A DNA stretch of 64,000 bases, from NCBI GenBank assembly GCA_017540585.1, contig JAFYAT010000091.1, positions 1 to 64,000 of the forward strand. The letters run 5' to 3'. The position numbers and the translations under genes are program-made. A model generated the notes under the pieces. The model did no database searches, was not told the DNA's origin, and was given only the letters and a program-made list of their open reading frames with translations. This DNA comes from Bacteroidaceae bacterium. Its GTDB lineage: Bacteria; Bacteroidota; Bacteroidia; Bacteroidales; Bacteroidaceae. Below, piece by piece: positions 34,131 through 43,814 of the stretch; position 1 is the stretch's first letter, and every line of letters begins with the position of its first letter.

Positions 34131-35341
34131 CAGAGTCTGCAATCATCACATTTCTCAAGTTCGCCACGGAATCGCTTCTCTACCTTAACAAAGAGCTTGT
34201 CACGAAGTGGCTGAAGTTGTATCTGGTCGATGACCTGACCCATGAAAGCGTTCTTGAGAAGCATACGTGCTTCTTCCTCAGGCACACCTCTCTGGCGCAT
34301 ATAGAAGAGAGCCGTCTCGTCCATGACACCTACTGTAGAGCCGTGGGCACACTTCACATCGTCTGCATATATCTCAAGCATAGGTTGAGTGAACATACGA
34401 GCGTCGGCTGATGCACACAGGTTAGAGTTGGTTTCGTGGCTCACGGTCTTCTGTGCATCCTTCTCTACAAGAATCTTTCCAGCAAAAGCTCCTACTGACT
34501 TGTCATCTACGACGTACTTGTATAGTTCGTTAGATGTACAGTTAGGTACGCGATGGTCGATGAGAGTATTGTTGTCAATACGCTGGCTTCCACCTGCTAT
34601 GGCGCAACCGTTGAGTGTTACCTCGGAGTTCTCACCTTTGAGTACCACATCGCAGAGGTTGCGTGTCTGACCGTTGTAGAGTGTTATGCTATTATGCTTG
34701 ACCGTACAGTCGCGCTCCACATTTATATATACATTGGAGAATCGACTACAGAGTGGGGTTGTCTCCTCTATCTCGTAGATGTCGAGGTGGCTGTTATCCT
34801 TGCAGAAAATCTCCATGACCTGTGTCGTGAGGAAGCGTTGCTTGTCCTCGGCATGGTCATTCATTATGATGGTAGCTTCTGCTCCTTGCTCAAGAATGAC
34901 CAAGACACGGCGGTTCACCATTGTTGAAGTGTTGCCGCGAAGCCAGTTGTCAACCTGTATAGGGTCTTCGGCTTTCGTGTTTCTTGGTACATAAATGACC
35001 AAGGCATCGTGTGCGATGGCGGTATTGAGGGCTGTGATGCCGTCATTATTATCCGCAATTGTGTTGTAATATGCTGACAGGTCTATTGGTGATTCGGCAA
35101 GACGGAAGATGTACTTTGAAGGCTTAACTTCAAGTGTGTTGAATGACACACCATAGTTAGGGGCAAAATAAGCATCCACATCCGTGTACTTATATCGCTC
35201 CACCTTCTTGGAAGGAAATCCCACCTTCTCAAACGAAGCAAATGCGGCATCACGAACTTTGTTCATAACGTCGCAACTCTTCTGCTTGATAAGGTTGCTT
35301 ATCTCACCATAGAGTTCTATATATTGCTGTTCACTTTTCAT
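34124..35341 (-). CDS. sufD: Fe-S cluster assembly scaffold protein SufD
   Basis: This is the SufB paralogue that forms the SufBC2D scaffold complex. The 405 residues form a right-handed beta-helix with the family signature around HNSITLYNGQTRNLCDVVLKG-like strands. The C-terminal region SADARMFTQPMLEIYADDVKCAHGST is diagnostic; it includes the conserved DVKCAHG segment with the acceptor His. A C-terminal Cys pair (ECKCDDCRLCK-like tail; here LEKCDDCRLCK) is an extra feature. The gene lies 172 bp after sufC, with an 8-bp inverted array between them. Confidence 0.93.
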   Translation of the reverse strand: MKSEQQYIELYGEISNLIKQKSCDVMNKVRDAAFASFEKVGFPSKKVERYKYTDVDAYFAPNYGVSFNTLEVKPSKYIFRLAESPIDLSAYYNTIADNNDGITALNTAIAHDALVIYVPRNTKAEDPIQVDNWLRGNTSTMVNRRVLVILEQGAEATIIMNDHAEDKQRFLTTQVMEIFCKDNSHLDIYEIEETTPLCSRFSNVYINVERDCTVKHNSITLYNGQTRNLCDVVLKGENSEVTLNGCAIAGGSQRIDNNTLIDHRVPNCTSNELYKYVVDDKSVGAFAGKILVEKDAQKTVSHETNSNLCASADARMFTQPMLEIYADDVKCAHGSTVGVMDETALFYMRQRGVPEEEARMLLKNAFMGQVIDQIQLQPLRDKLFVKVEKRFRGELEKCDDCRLCK

Positions 35342-35342
35342 A

Positions 35343-35524
35343 ATTTGAGTTTTTGAGTCTCTGAGTTTTTAAGTTTGTAAGTTTTTGAGTTTTTTTGTTA
35401 TTGGGTTCGGGAGTTTTTTAGTTATTGATACGGGAATTATCTTCCAACACACATAACTTAAAAAACTACAAACTCAAGAACATAAAAACTTACGAACTCA
35501 AAAACTCAAAAACTTATAAACTTA
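35343..35524. repeat. 8-bp array with facing inverted arms, copy 3 (sufC-sufD gap)
   Basis: Left-arm units are TTTGAGTT and TTTAAGTT; right-arm units are AACTCAAA and AACTTACG, both in 8-bp phase. The array runs into the sufC 3' end: the last Suf C codons (AGT TTA) and its stop codon TAA are themselves array units. Confidence 0.85.
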
Positions 35525-36266
35525 TCTCCGCCTTAATCCAGTCGAATCCTTCGTTCTCAATCTTGAGCGCAAGGTCAGGTCCACCAGTCTTGACAATCTT
35601 ACCATCAATAAGTACGTGTACGATGTCTGGCTTGATGTAGTCAAGAAGACGCTGGTAGTGTGTGATGACCATGGCGCTTGTCTCTGAAGTGCGAAGCTTG
35701 TTGAATCCTTCGGCTACGATACGGAGGGCATCCACATCAAGACCAGAGTCTGTCTCATCAAGGATGCAGAACGTAGGTTCGAGCATAGCCATCTGGAATA
35801 TCTCGTTACGTTTCTTCTCACCACCAGAGAATCCTTCGTTGACAGAACGGTTCATGAGCTTCTGATCAATCTCAACGAGCTTGCGCTTCTCACGCATAAT
35901 CTTGAGGAAGTCTGTTGACTTGAGTGGCTCCTCACCCTTAGCCTGACGACGTGCATTAACAGCGGCACGCATGAAGTTAGTCATGCTCACTCCAGGAATC
36001 TCTATAGGAGTCTGGAATGACATGAATATACCTTCGTGTGCACGTTCCTCTGGTTTCATGGCAAGGAGGTCCTTGCCATTGAAAGTGATGCTACCTTCTG
36101 TAACCTCGTATGCTGGGTTGCCGACGATGACATTAGAGAGTGTTGACTTTCCAGCACCATTTGTACCCATGAGGGCATGAATCTCACCATCGTTAATGGT
36201 GAGGTCAATTCCCTTTAATATTTCTTTGCCATTGACTGTGGCATGTAAATTCTTTATCTCTAACAT
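35514..36266 (-). CDS. sufC: Fe-S cluster assembly ATPase SufC
   Basis: ABC-type ATPase subunit of the SufBC2D scaffold. Walker A is GTNGAGKST (near residue 35), the ABC signature is SGGEKKRNEI and Walker B is FCILDETDSGLD. The 250 residues fit the family. The start ATG is 3 bases from a GC-rich element that fills the sufB-sufC gap. The stop codon is encoded by an 8-bp repeat unit. Order sufB-sufC-sufD-sufS is the common bacterial one. Confidence 0.97.
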   Translation of the reverse strand: MLEIKNLHATVNGKEILKGIDLTINDGEIHALMGTNGAGKSTLSNVIVGNPAYEVTEGSITFNGKDLLAMKPEERAHEGIFMSFQTPIEIPGVSMTNFMRAAVNARRQAKGEEPLKSTDFLKIMREKRKLVEIDQKLMNRSVNEGFSGGEKKRNEIFQMAMLEPTFCILDETDSGLDVDALRIVAEGFNKLRTSETSAMVITHYQRLLDYIKPDIVHVLIDGKIVKTGGPDLALKIENEGFDWIKAEISL

Positions 36267-36268
36267 AA

Positions 36269-36388
36269 AGCCCCCCGACCCCCAAAGGGGGTGGCCATTC
36301 GGTTTGGGGGGAATGGCTTAGTGTTTTCCCCGAATATGCAAACATCATTTTTCATGATGACTGCCCCCCTCGGGGGTTAGGGGGCTAT
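36269..36388. repeat. GC-rich palindromic element, copy 4 (between sufB and sufC)
   Basis: The end AGCCCCCCGACCCCCAAAG and the opposite end TTAGGGGGCTA are inverted copies of each other, with CGGGGG/CCCCCC inner stems and a GGCCATTCGG motif. On the minus strand the sufB stop codon TAG forms the first bases of the element (TAGCCCCCTAACCCCC). The other end lies three bases from the sufC start codon. Confidence 0.9.
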
Positions 36389-37830
36389 CCTACAGTACCC
36401 TCAAGACTTACACTCAGGAGTTTCTGAGCCTCTACGGCGAACTCCATAGGGAGCTTGTTGATGACATCCTTGGCGTAACCATTCACGATGAGTCCTACAG
36501 CTTCCTCAGTCGAGATGCCTCGCTGGTTGCAGTAGAAGAGCTGGTCTTCGTTAATCTTTGAAGTCGTAGCCTCATGCTCTACTGTAGCTGTATTGTTGTG
36601 AATGTCCATATAAGGGAAAGTATGCGCTCCACATTCTGAACCAAGGAGGAGAGAGTCACAACTTGAGTAGTTGCGTGCACCATCTGCCTTTGTACCCACC
36701 TTAACAAGTCCACGGTATGAGTTCTGGCTCTTACCTGCACTTATACCTTTAGATATAATAGTGCTTCGTGTGTTCTTACCGATGTGAATCATCTTGGTAC
36801 CCGTATCTGCCACCTGATGGTTGTTGGTCACAGCAACAGAGTAGAACTCTGCCTGTGAGTTGTCACCCTGAAGTATGCAAGATGGGTATTTCCATGTGAT
36901 GGCTGAACCTGTCTCTACCTGTGTCCATGAGAGCTTTGAGTTAACACCACGAAGATGACCTCTCTTTGTGACAAGGTTGAGCACACCACCCTTACCATTC
37001 TCGTCGCCTGGGTACCAGTTCTGTACAGTTGAATACTTCACCTCAGCGTTGTCCAAGACTACAATCTCGACGATAGCAGCGTGCAACTGGTTTTCGTCAC
37101 GCATAGGGGCCGTACATCCCTCAAGGTAGCTGACGTACGACCCTTCGTCACAAATGATGAGTGTACGTTCAAACTGTCCTGTATTACGGGCGTTAATGCG
37201 GAAGTATGTCGAAAGTTCCATAGGACAGCGAGTGCCTTGTGGAATATATACAAATGAGCCGTCGCTGAACACTGCAGAGTTGAGTGCTGCGAAGTAGTTG
37301 TCACGATAAGGGACAACGCTACCAAGATACTGTCTTACAAGGTCTGGATATTCCTTTACCGCCTCACTGATGGAACAGAAAATGATGTTCTTCTCAGCAA
37401 GCTTCTCCTTGAAGGTGGTCTTGACAGATACGGAGTCCATGACGGCATCTACCGCCATTCCGCTTAAAGCAAGGCGTTCCTCAAGAGGAATGCCTAATTT
37501 GTCGAACGTCTTTACGAGTTCTGGGTCAAGCTCCTTCTTTTCTCCATCTGCGCTCTTCTTTGTAGGGTCGGCATAGTAGGATATGGCTTGGTAGTCAATC
37601 TCCGGAAGAGTCAGATGTCCCCATGTTGGCTGTTCTTGAGTAAGCCAGTAGCGGTAAGCTTCGAGGCGGAACTCAAGCAACCAGTCAGGTTCTCCTTTCT
37701 TGGCAGAGATTGTGCGAATCACATCCTCATTGAGACCCTTATCTATAATTTCTGTCTGTACGTCGGTGGTGAATCCGAATTCATATTTCTTCTCCGCCAC
37801 TTCACGAACAAACTGGTTCTGTTCACTCAT
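36385..37830 (-). CDS. sufB: Fe-S cluster assembly protein SufB
   Basis: Core scaffold subunit on which the Fe-S cluster is built. The 481 residues match SufB of other bacteria. Signatures include [19 protein letters not shown] near the N-terminus, [21 protein letters not shown] strands (here [18 protein letters not shown]), [20 protein letters not shown] and the ending [15 protein letters not shown] sequence ([11 protein letters not shown]). The conserved Cys and Glu of the cluster-building site fall in the [18 protein letters not shown] segment. It follows cvpA by 14 bp and probably shares its transcript. Confidence 0.97.
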   Translation of the reverse strand: MSEQNQFVREVAEKKYEFGFTTDVQTEIIDKGLNEDVIRTISAKKGEPDWLLEFRLEAYRYWLTQEQPTWGHLTLPEIDYQAISYYADPTKKSADGEKKELDPELVKTFDKLGIPLEERLALSGMAVDAVMDSVSVKTTFKEKLAEKNIIFCSISEAVKEYPDLVRQYLGSVVPYRDNYFAALNSAVFSDGSFVYIPQGTRCPMELSTYFRINARNTGQFERTLIICDEGSYVSYLEGCTAPMRDENQLHAAIVEIVVLDNAEVKYSTVQNWYPGDENGKGGVLNLVTKRGHLRGVNSKLSWTQVETGSAITWKYPSCILQGDNSQAEFYSVAVTNNHQVADTGTKMIHIGKNTRSTIISKGISAGKSQNSYRGLVKVGTKADGARNYSSCDSLLLGSECGAHTFPYMDIHNNTATVEHEATTSKINEDQLFYCNQRGISTEEAVGLIVNGYAKDVINKLPMEFAVEAQKLLSVSLEGTVG

Positions 37831-37844
37831 ATATGATATACATA

Positions 37845-38426
37845 TTATTCGTCTTCTCCAAAGGCGGAGTCAACGGCTTTATCAACGGCATTTTCAACAG
37901 ATGTCTTGATGCCTCTCATTGGCTTGGCACCATTGGCTTCTTCCGTAGCATCGGTCACGATGATGATGTCCGGTACTATGAACTGTGCCGTTTGCTTGAT
38001 GATGTAAAATGATGCTGGACGTTCCTCAAGGTTCTCAGTATGATAACCGCATGAACTCTCGACGAAGTCGTAGAAGTTGAAGACTGCACTCAGAAGCAGA
38101 GTGTAACTTACAACTCCTATGGCAGCACCACATATTCTATTAACAAATCCGAGGTGCACAGACTCAAATGCCTTAGTAAGGAGTGACGCTATCCATCCAA
38201 GAACTATTGGTACGAGGAGGAAGATAATCACGAAGGCAAATATCCTGCCTACGCTTGACGAAGTGGAACTTGCAGATGCAAGGAAATCGCCAAAGCCCTT
38301 GTAGAGCATAGATGCCAATATAAGTCCGAGAATGACACCACAAAGATGTGCTATCTGCTTAAAAGCACCCTGATAGAAGCCTATACCAGCTCCTATCAGA
38401 AGTACTATCAATATCAATAAGTTCAT
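37845..38426 (-). CDS. cvpA: CvpA-family inner-membrane protein
   Basis: Members of this family are four-helix membrane proteins linked to colicin V production and envelope stress. The N-terminal [28 protein letters not shown] contains the typical GxxxG-rich helix. Further membrane segments are visible near residues 27-45, 66-90 and 102-120. The C-terminal tail (about 130-193) is hydrophilic and ends in an acidic stretch. At 193 residues it is near family size. It lies 14 bp before sufB and after infB across an 8-bp inverted array. Confidence 0.85.
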   Translation of the reverse strand: MNLLILIVLLIGAGIGFYQGAFKQIAHLCGVILGLILASMLYKGFGDFLASASSTSSSVGRIFAFVIIFLLVPIVLGWIASLLTKAFESVHLGFVNRICGAAIGVVSYTLLLSAVFNFYDFVESSCGYHTENLEERPASFYIIKQTAQFIVPDIIIVTDATEEANGAKPMRGIKTSVENAVDKAVDSAFGEDE

Positions 38427-38429
38427 ATT

Positions 38430-38563
38430 GCATGAGTTTGTAAGTTTTGAGTTTGTGAGTTTTTAAGTTTGTGAGTTTTTAACTTATTGCGTAATTGCAA
38501 TAAAACCCCAAAAACTCACGAACCAACAAACTTAAAAACTTACGAACTTACAAACTTAAATGT
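38430..38563. repeat. 8-bp array with facing inverted arms, copy 4 (infB-cvpA gap)
   Basis: Left-arm units are GAGTTTGT, AGTTTTTA and AGTTTGTG; right-arm units include AAACTCAC and AACTTACG in the opposite orientation, around a loop containing GTAATTGCAATAAAA. The right arm ends two or three bases from the infB stop codon. Confidence 0.85.
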
Positions 38564-38564
38564 C

Positions 38565-41408
38565 TTACAATTTTGCCTTAACCTCAACCTCTGTGTATGT
38601 CTCAAGAATATCGCCTTCACGAATGTCGTTGTAGTTGACGATTGAGATACCACAGTCGAAGTCACGACCAACTTCCTTAACGTCGTCCTTGAAGCGCTTG
38701 AGGGCAAGGATTTCACCTGTGTGAACAACGATACCGTCACGAATGACACGAATCTTGTCTGAACGGTGAATCTTACCATCTGTAACCCAAGCTCCGGCAA
38801 CAGTTCCGACCTTTGTAATCTTGTAAACCTGACGAACCTCTGCCTGACCAGTGTTCTCTTCCTTGACTGTTGGTGCAAGCATACCCTCCATGGCGTCTGT
38901 AATCTGCTCGATACAGTCGTAGATGATAGAGTAGAGGCGGATATCAACACCTGCCTGGTCAGCAAGCTTGCGAGCAGCAGCTGAAGGACGAACCTGGAAT
39001 CCGATGATGATTGCATCAGAAGCCTCAGCAAGAGTAACATCGCTCTCTGAGATTGCACCCACAGCCTTGTGGATGACGTTGACCTGAATCTTCTCTGTTG
39101 AGAGCTTGATGAGTGAGTCAGAAAGTGCCTCGATAGAACCGTCCACGTCACCCTTGACGATAAGGTTGAGTTCCTTGAAGTCTCCGAGTGCAATACGACG
39201 ACCAAGCTCGTTGAGGTCAACACGCTTGAGGGTACGAAGTCCCTGCTCACGCTTGAGCTGCTCACGCTTGTTACAGATTTCGCGTGCCTCCTGCTCTGTC
39301 TCCATTGTGTGGAATGTATCACCTGCAGTAGGTGCTCCGTTGAGACCGAGGATAACGGCTGGCTCAGCTGGGAGAGCCTGCTGGATGCGCTGTCCACGCT
39401 CGTTGAACATAGCCTTGATACGTCCGTAGTGAGTACCTGCGAGTACGATGTCACCCTGATGGAGAGTACCGTTGCTTACGAGTACTGTTGCTACGTAACC
39501 ACGACCCTTGTCGAGAGTTGACTCGATGATTGAACCTGTTGCCTTACGGTTAGGGTTTGCCTTGAGGTCGAGCATCTCAGCTTCGAGGAGTACCTTCTCC
39601 ATGAGTTCTGCAACACCGATACCCTGCTTTGCAGATATTTCCTGACACTGGTACTTACCACCCCAATCCTCTACGAGGAGATTCATGGCAGCAAGCTGTT
39701 CACGTATCTTATCAGGATTAGCTCCTGGCTTATCAATCTTGTTGATGGCGAATACCATAGGTACGTTTGCTGCCTGAGCGTGTGCAATAGCCTCCTTTGT
39801 CTGAGGCATGATTGCATCGTCGGCTGCAACGATGATGATGGCAATATCGGTTACCTGAGCACCGCGGGCACGCATGGCTGTGAACGCCTCGTGACCTGGA
39901 GTATCGAGGAATGTGATGTGACGACCATCAGACATCTTGACGTTGTAGGCACCGATGTGCTGAGTGATACCACCAGCCTCACCTGCGATAACATTTGTCT
40001 TACGGATGTAGTCGAGGAGCGAAGTCTTACCGTGGTCAACGTGACCCATGACTGTGATGATTGGGGCACGGCTCTCAAGGTCTTCCTCCCTATCCTCTTC
40101 CTCTTCGATAGCATTTGAAACTTCTTCACTCACATAGTTTGTGGTGAAGCCGAACTCTTCTGCCACGATATTGATGGTCTCAGCGTCAAGACGCTGGTTG
40201 ATACTTACCATCATACCGATTGCCATACATGTACCGATAACCTTTGTTACAGGAACGTCCATCATAGTGGCGAGGTCACTTACAGTCACGAACTCGGTGA
40301 GCTTGAGTACCTTGCTCTCTGCATTCTCGAGCTCTTCCTCCTCGTTCATACGCTCGCGGGCAGCATTACGCTTGTCCTTACGATACTTGACTGCCTTCTT
40401 TTCCTGCTTTGAAGTAAGACGGGCAAGTGTCTCCTTTACCTGCTTTGCTACCTCCTCATCGGTAAGCTCAACAGGCTTCTGTGGCTGCTTGTTCTTCTTA
40501 TTCTTTTTTCCACCACCCTGACCGTTCTGGTTGTTGTTACCGTTATTGCCCTGGTTGTTCTTATTTTTACCCTGACCATTCTGCTGGTTAGAGTTGTCCT
40601 TGTTCTTGTTCTTTTTCTTGCCCTGGTTCTGCTGGCTCTGCTCCTTTGCTGCAGCTTCAACATCCACGCGCTGGTTGTTCATACGGTTACGCTTCTTCTT
40701 CTCACCGTTCTCACCATTCTTCTCGTTTCGCTCCTTCTTCTTCTCAGCCTTGCTCTTGCGGTCAGGGCGAGTCTTTGAATTGAGGCTTGAGAGATCGATG
40801 AATCCAACCTGCTTGAACTGGACACTTGGCTCCTGTGGGGCAGAGAGACGGTAAACGCCATCCTCGTCAACTTCGAGACGGTCGTTCAAGCTGTTCTTTG
40901 CCTTCTTGTTCTCTTCAGGAGCGGCTGTAGCCGCAGGTGCAGCCTCAGACTTATTGTTGTCTGTTGTGGCAGGTGTTTCCTTGACAGCTTCCCTCTCGGC
41001 TTCTACAACCTTTGCTGCCTCGGCTGCTGCAGCAGCGGCTTTCTTTTCCTCCTCAGCCTTTTTCTGGTCATTGATATTTCCAACAATCTTGAACTGAGGC
41101 TTCTGCTTTTCAGCATTCAGACGGAAAATCTCCTGCTCCTTACGGAGCTTCTCTTCCTGGAGCTTCTCCTTCTTTTCTTTCTTCTCCTGCTTCTCACGCT
41201 CCTTGCGCTGCTGGATGTCCTGCTGAATCTTGTCGTGCTTATCTTTGTCTGCTCCGAAAGCACTCATGAGCAATTGATATTGCTCATCCGTGATCTTGGC
41301 ATTAGGACTGGCGTCTTCAAGAGCCTGTCCCTTCTTCTGCAGGAATTCTGCCACGGTGTTGATTCCTACATTGAGTTCTTTTAATGCTTTATTTAGTCTT
41401 ACTGCCAT
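38565..41408 (-). CDS. infB: Translation initiation factor IF-2
   Basis: GTPase that places initiator tRNA on the ribosome. The IF2 N-terminal domain (residues 1-55) precedes a very long low-complexity linker (about 60-310, rich in Lys, Glu, Ala, Asn and Gln, including repeated KKNKNK and [10 protein letters not shown] stretches). A second IF2_N subdomain (about 365-425) follows. G1 is GHVDHGKT at 455-462, G3 is DTPGHEAF at 502-509 and G4 is NKID at 556-559. Domains II, III and IV follow. At 947 residues it is a long IF-2 of Bacteroidetes type. It is the third gene of rimP-nusA-infB. Confidence 0.97.
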   Translation of the reverse strand: MAVRLNKALKELNVGINTVAEFLQKKGQALEDASPNAKITDEQYQLLMSAFGADKDKHDKIQQDIQQRKEREKQEKKEKKEKLQEEKLRKEQEIFRLNAEKQKPQFKIVGNINDQKKAEEEKKAAAAAAEAAKVVEAEREAVKETPATTDNNKSEAAPAATAAPEENKKAKNSLNDRLEVDEDGVYRLSAPQEPSVQFKQVGFIDLSSLNSKTRPDRKSKAEKKKERNEKNGENGEKKKRNRMNNQRVDVEAAAKEQSQQNQGKKKNKNKDNSNQQNGQGKNKNNQGNNGNNNQNGQGGGKKNKKNKQPQKPVELTDEEVAKQVKETLARLTSKQEKKAVKYRKDKRNAARERMNEEEELENAESKVLKLTEFVTVSDLATMMDVPVTKVIGTCMAIGMMVSINQRLDAETINIVAEEFGFTTNYVSEEVSNAIEEEEDREEDLESRAPIITVMGHVDHGKTSLLDYIRKTNVIAGEAGGITQHIGAYNVKMSDGRHITFLDTPGHEAFTAMRARGAQVTDIAIIIVAADDAIMPQTKEAIAHAQAANVPMVFAINKIDKPGANPDKIREQLAAMNLLVEDWGGKYQCQEISAKQGIGVAELMEKVLLEAEMLDLKANPNRKATGSIIESTLDKGRGYVATVLVSNGTLHQGDIVLAGTHYGRIKAMFNERGQRIQQALPAEPAVILGLNGAPTAGDTFHTMETEQEAREICNKREQLKREQGLRTLKRVDLNELGRRIALGDFKELNLIVKGDVDGSIEALSDSLIKLSTEKIQVNVIHKAVGAISESDVTLAEASDAIIIGFQVRPSAAARKLADQAGVDIRLYSIIYDCIEQITDAMEGMLAPTVKEENTGQAEVRQVYKITKVGTVAGAWVTDGKIHRSDKIRVIRDGIVVHTGEILALKRFKDDVKEVGRDFDCGISIVNYNDIREGDILETYTEVEVKAKL

Positions 41409-41426
41409 CTTTCTTGTTAAGTGTTT

Positions 41427-41515
41427 AGTGTTTAGAGTTTAGAGACCTTTGCTGTACGTCCCAATCTTGTCGGGGTTATGAGTGCTGGGAGCAAAGTCTC
41501 TCAACTCCAAACACT
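41427..41515. repeat. Inverted repeat between nusA and infB
   Basis: Arms at 41427-41453 (AGTGTTTAGAGTTTAGAGAC and on) and 41490-41515 are complementary with few mismatches around a 36-nt loop. It would form an intercistronic hairpin in the rimP-nusA-infB transcript. Confidence 0.75.
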
Positions 41516-41538
41516 CATCTCTCATCTTTCATAAGAGA

Positions 41539-42801
41539 TTATTGTTCAAACTCAGCACGGAGAATATTGAGGACATCGTCCACAGTGTTCTCTTCGAGGT
41601 CTGCCTTGGCAACAATCATGTCGCGTGGAGCGTTGAGTACACTCTTGGCAGTTTCGAGACCAATACCCTTGATGGCTTCGATAATCCACTCGTCGATTTC
41701 GTCCTTGAACTCATCGAGGAGGATATCCTCTTCGTCTGGCTGGCTACCGTCAAGTTCACGGAATACATCGATTGTGTAACCTGTGAGAATACTTGCGAGT
41801 TTGATATTGTGACCATTCTTACCGATGGCAAGAGAAACCTGATCTGGCTTGAGGTAAACCTCTACCTTCTTGTTCTCATCATCGATAACGATACGCTCTG
41901 TACGTGCAGGGCTGAGTGCACGCTGGATGAAGAGCTGAAGGTTGTTAGAGTAATTGATTACGTCGATATTCTCGTTGCAAAGCTCGCGTACGATACCGTG
42001 AATACGGCTTCCCTTCACACCTACGCAGGCACCAACGGCATCGATGCGTTCGTTGTAGCTCTCAACAGCAATCTTGGCACGCTCACCTGGGATACGTGCA
42101 ATCTTGCGTACTGTGATAAGTCCGTCGTTGATTTCTGGGATTTCATTCTCAAGAAGTCTCTGAAGGAACTCAGGTGCAGTACGGCTGAGGATAATCTTTG
42201 GATTGTTGTTGAGGTTGTCAACACGAAGAACGACGGCACGTGCTGTTTCACCCTTGCGGAAATAGTCGCCAGGAATCTGCTCTGACTTTGGAAGAAGAAG
42301 TTCGTTACCCTCGTCGTCGATGAGGAGAGTCTCACGCTTCCATACCTGATAAACCTCACCGCTCACGATTGTACCAACCTTGTCGATGTACTTGTTGTAG
42401 AGGTTATCGTGTTCAAGGTCAAGAATCTTGCTCGCCATTGTCTGACGGAGAGTAAGGATGGCACGGCGACCGAAGTCGGCGAAGTTAACCTTCTCACTCA
42501 CATCCTCGCCAATCTCGAAGTCAGCGTCAATCTTCTGAGCGTCAGAGAGGCTGATTTCAGCATTCTCGTTCTGTACCTCACCATCAGCTACAACCACGCG
42601 GTTACGGTAGATTTCGAAGTCACCCTTGTCAGGGTTTACGATAACGTCGAAGTTCTCATCTGAACCGAATGTCTTCTGTAATACGCTACGGAATGAATCC
42701 TCGAGAACGCTGACGAGAGTTGCTCGGTCTATGTTCTTTGTTTCCTTGAAGTCCTTGAAGGTGTCAATCAAGTTTACCTGTTCTTCTTTTTTCTTTGCCA
42801 T
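41539..42801 (-). CDS. nusA: Transcription termination/antitermination protein NusA
   Basis: RNA polymerase-associated factor for pausing, termination and antitermination. The N-terminal domain (about 1-130), an S1 domain (about 135-205, GTIVSGEVYQVWKRETLL) and two KH domains (about 230-350, CVGVKGSRIHGIVRELCNENI) are intact. The protein is 420 residues with a short acidic C-terminus (DEEDILLDEFKDEIDEW). It lacks the acidic repeats of the 495-residue E. coli protein, as is normal in this phylum. Between rimP and infB. Confidence 0.96.
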   Translation of the reverse strand: MAKKKEEQVNLIDTFKDFKETKNIDRATLVSVLEDSFRSVLQKTFGSDENFDVIVNPDKGDFEIYRNRVVVADGEVQNENAEISLSDAQKIDADFEIGEDVSEKVNFADFGRRAILTLRQTMASKILDLEHDNLYNKYIDKVGTIVSGEVYQVWKRETLLIDDEGNELLLPKSEQIPGDYFRKGETARAVVLRVDNLNNNPKIILSRTAPEFLQRLLENEIPEINDGLITVRKIARIPGERAKIAVESYNERIDAVGACVGVKGSRIHGIVRELCNENIDVINYSNNLQLFIQRALSPARTERIVIDDENKKVEVYLKPDQVSLAIGKNGHNIKLASILTGYTIDVFRELDGSQPDEEDILLDEFKDEIDEWIIEAIKGIGLETAKSVLNAPRDMIVAKADLEENTVDDVLNILRAEFEQ

Positions 42802-42915
42802 TATATTTATGTTTTAATTTTTACTCTTGTTTTGAATTGCTTCCCCACCATTCTTCCTTGTATCTTCTTCTGCAGAAAAATATTCTTTCACATTTCTGTG
42901 GAAAAATTAGGAAGG

Positions 42916-42954
42916 GTTAACGAACCATTAACGAAGGATTGACGAACCCTCACG
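42916..42954. repeat. Short-period GTTAACGAAC array in the rimP-nusA gap
   Basis: Units GGTTAACGAACC, ATTAACGAAGG and ATTGACGAACC lie 11-12 bp apart. A related GGTTACCGAA array is before ddl at 841. Confidence 0.6.
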
Positions 42955-42980
42955 CAGGGAAATATATTCTACCTTTCTGG

Positions 42981-43448
42981 TTATTTGAAGTCGATTATGC
43001 TCTTGACCCACTTTACGTCAGAATAACTGAACTTCTTTTCTACCTCGACAAGCTGAGGACGCTTCTTGCCTTCAACCTTCTGCTTTTCCTGTACGAGTAC
43101 GCTGAAACCGTTCTCGTCAGCATCCTTGAGGCATCCTTCCATCTTGATGCCGTCTGCGGTAAGAAGCTCTACGTCGTAGCCGATGTTGTTGATGTATTGC
43201 TGTACGACCTTGAATGGCTGACCGATGCCGGCAGAGCCGACTTCGAGTTCAAAGTCCTCAACCTCACGGTCAAAGTGCTCCTCGATGAACTTGCTGAGTT
43301 CACAGCAATCCTCAATCCATACTCCATCCTTGTGGTCAATCTCAACTGTAATCTTGTTCTGGTCGTCCACAGTAGCATCAACAAGGAAATACTCCTTTCC
43401 CTCGAGCCACTCAAGTGCCAACTCCTTTACTTTGTTTTTGTCGATCAT
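42981..43448 (-). CDS. rimP: Ribosome maturation factor RimP
   Basis: Required for 30S subunit maturation. The 155 residues carry the family core: LVDATVDDQNKITVEIDHKDGVWIEDC, then ELSKFIEEHFDREVEDFELEVGSAGIGQPF, which is the LEVSSPGLDRPL-type segment, and a C-terminal SH3-like region ending FSYDVKWVKSIIDFK-like sequence. It is first in rimP-nusA-infB, a conserved bacterial operon. A good promoter lies about 170 bp upstream, and its leader contains a GC-rich hairpin. Confidence 0.95.
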   Translation of the reverse strand: MIDKNKVKELALEWLEGKEYFLVDATVDDQNKITVEIDHKDGVWIEDCCELSKFIEEHFDREVEDFELEVGSAGIGQPFKVVQQYINNIGYDVELLTADGIKMEGCLKDADENGFSVLVQEKQKVEGKKRPQLVEVEKKFSYSDVKWVKSIIDFK

Positions 43449-43583
43449 AGAAAATTATGAATAACTTTGAAAAAGATAAGGCAGAGTCTCGTTTTTTGCT
43501 TTTTAATTATAGAATCTGCCACAAATTCTTACAACTTGTTTTAATGCCAGTCTTAACAATCTCAGAACTGACTTAAAATTAGA

Positions 43584-43608
43584 GAGAGGGAACTTTGCAG
43601 TCCCCTCT
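43584..43608 (-). promoter_or_regulatory. Hairpin in the rimP-nusA-infB leader
   Basis: On the minus strand GAGAGGGGACT pairs with AGTTCCCTCTC around a GCAA-like loop, about 25 nt after the predicted transcription start. Following bases are only loosely U-rich, so attenuation or mRNA protection are both possible. Confidence 0.5.
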
Positions 43609-43621
43609 CCTTTATTCGCTG

Positions 43622-43653
43622 CAAAATTACGAATAATTTTTCGTTATTGCAAA
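43622..43653 (-). promoter_or_regulatory. Promoter of the rimP-nusA-infB operon
   Basis: Minus-strand TTTG (43650-43653), a 20-bp spacer, then TAATTTTG (43622-43629). This is one of the best consensus matches in the window. The leader is about 170 nt. Confidence 0.75.
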
Positions 43654-43734
43654 AAAAAGTTAACATTTAAACCATTTTTTTTACGAAAGTCTAAGATTTA
43701 GTAAAAAAAAAGCTGAATATTAGAAAAAAAAGAC

Positions 43735-43742
43735 TATTTTTG
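43735..43742 (+). promoter_or_regulatory. -7 box upstream of the VTC gene
   Basis: TATTTTTG, 72 bp before the start codon. No TTTG at the right distance. The surrounding DNA has several homopolymer A/T runs. Confidence 0.45.
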
Positions 43743-43814
43743 CACAGCGTTAAGAATTGATTTTTACCAAAATTTCTAAAGTATTCTAAAATATCTTAAA
43801 CAATTAGCCATTAA

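Noticed and set aside
38540..39454. A 304-codon minus-strand frame within infB
   Set aside because: It overlaps infB on the same strand in another frame, is very rich in Ser, Thr, Arg and Val from codon shift, and has no family features.
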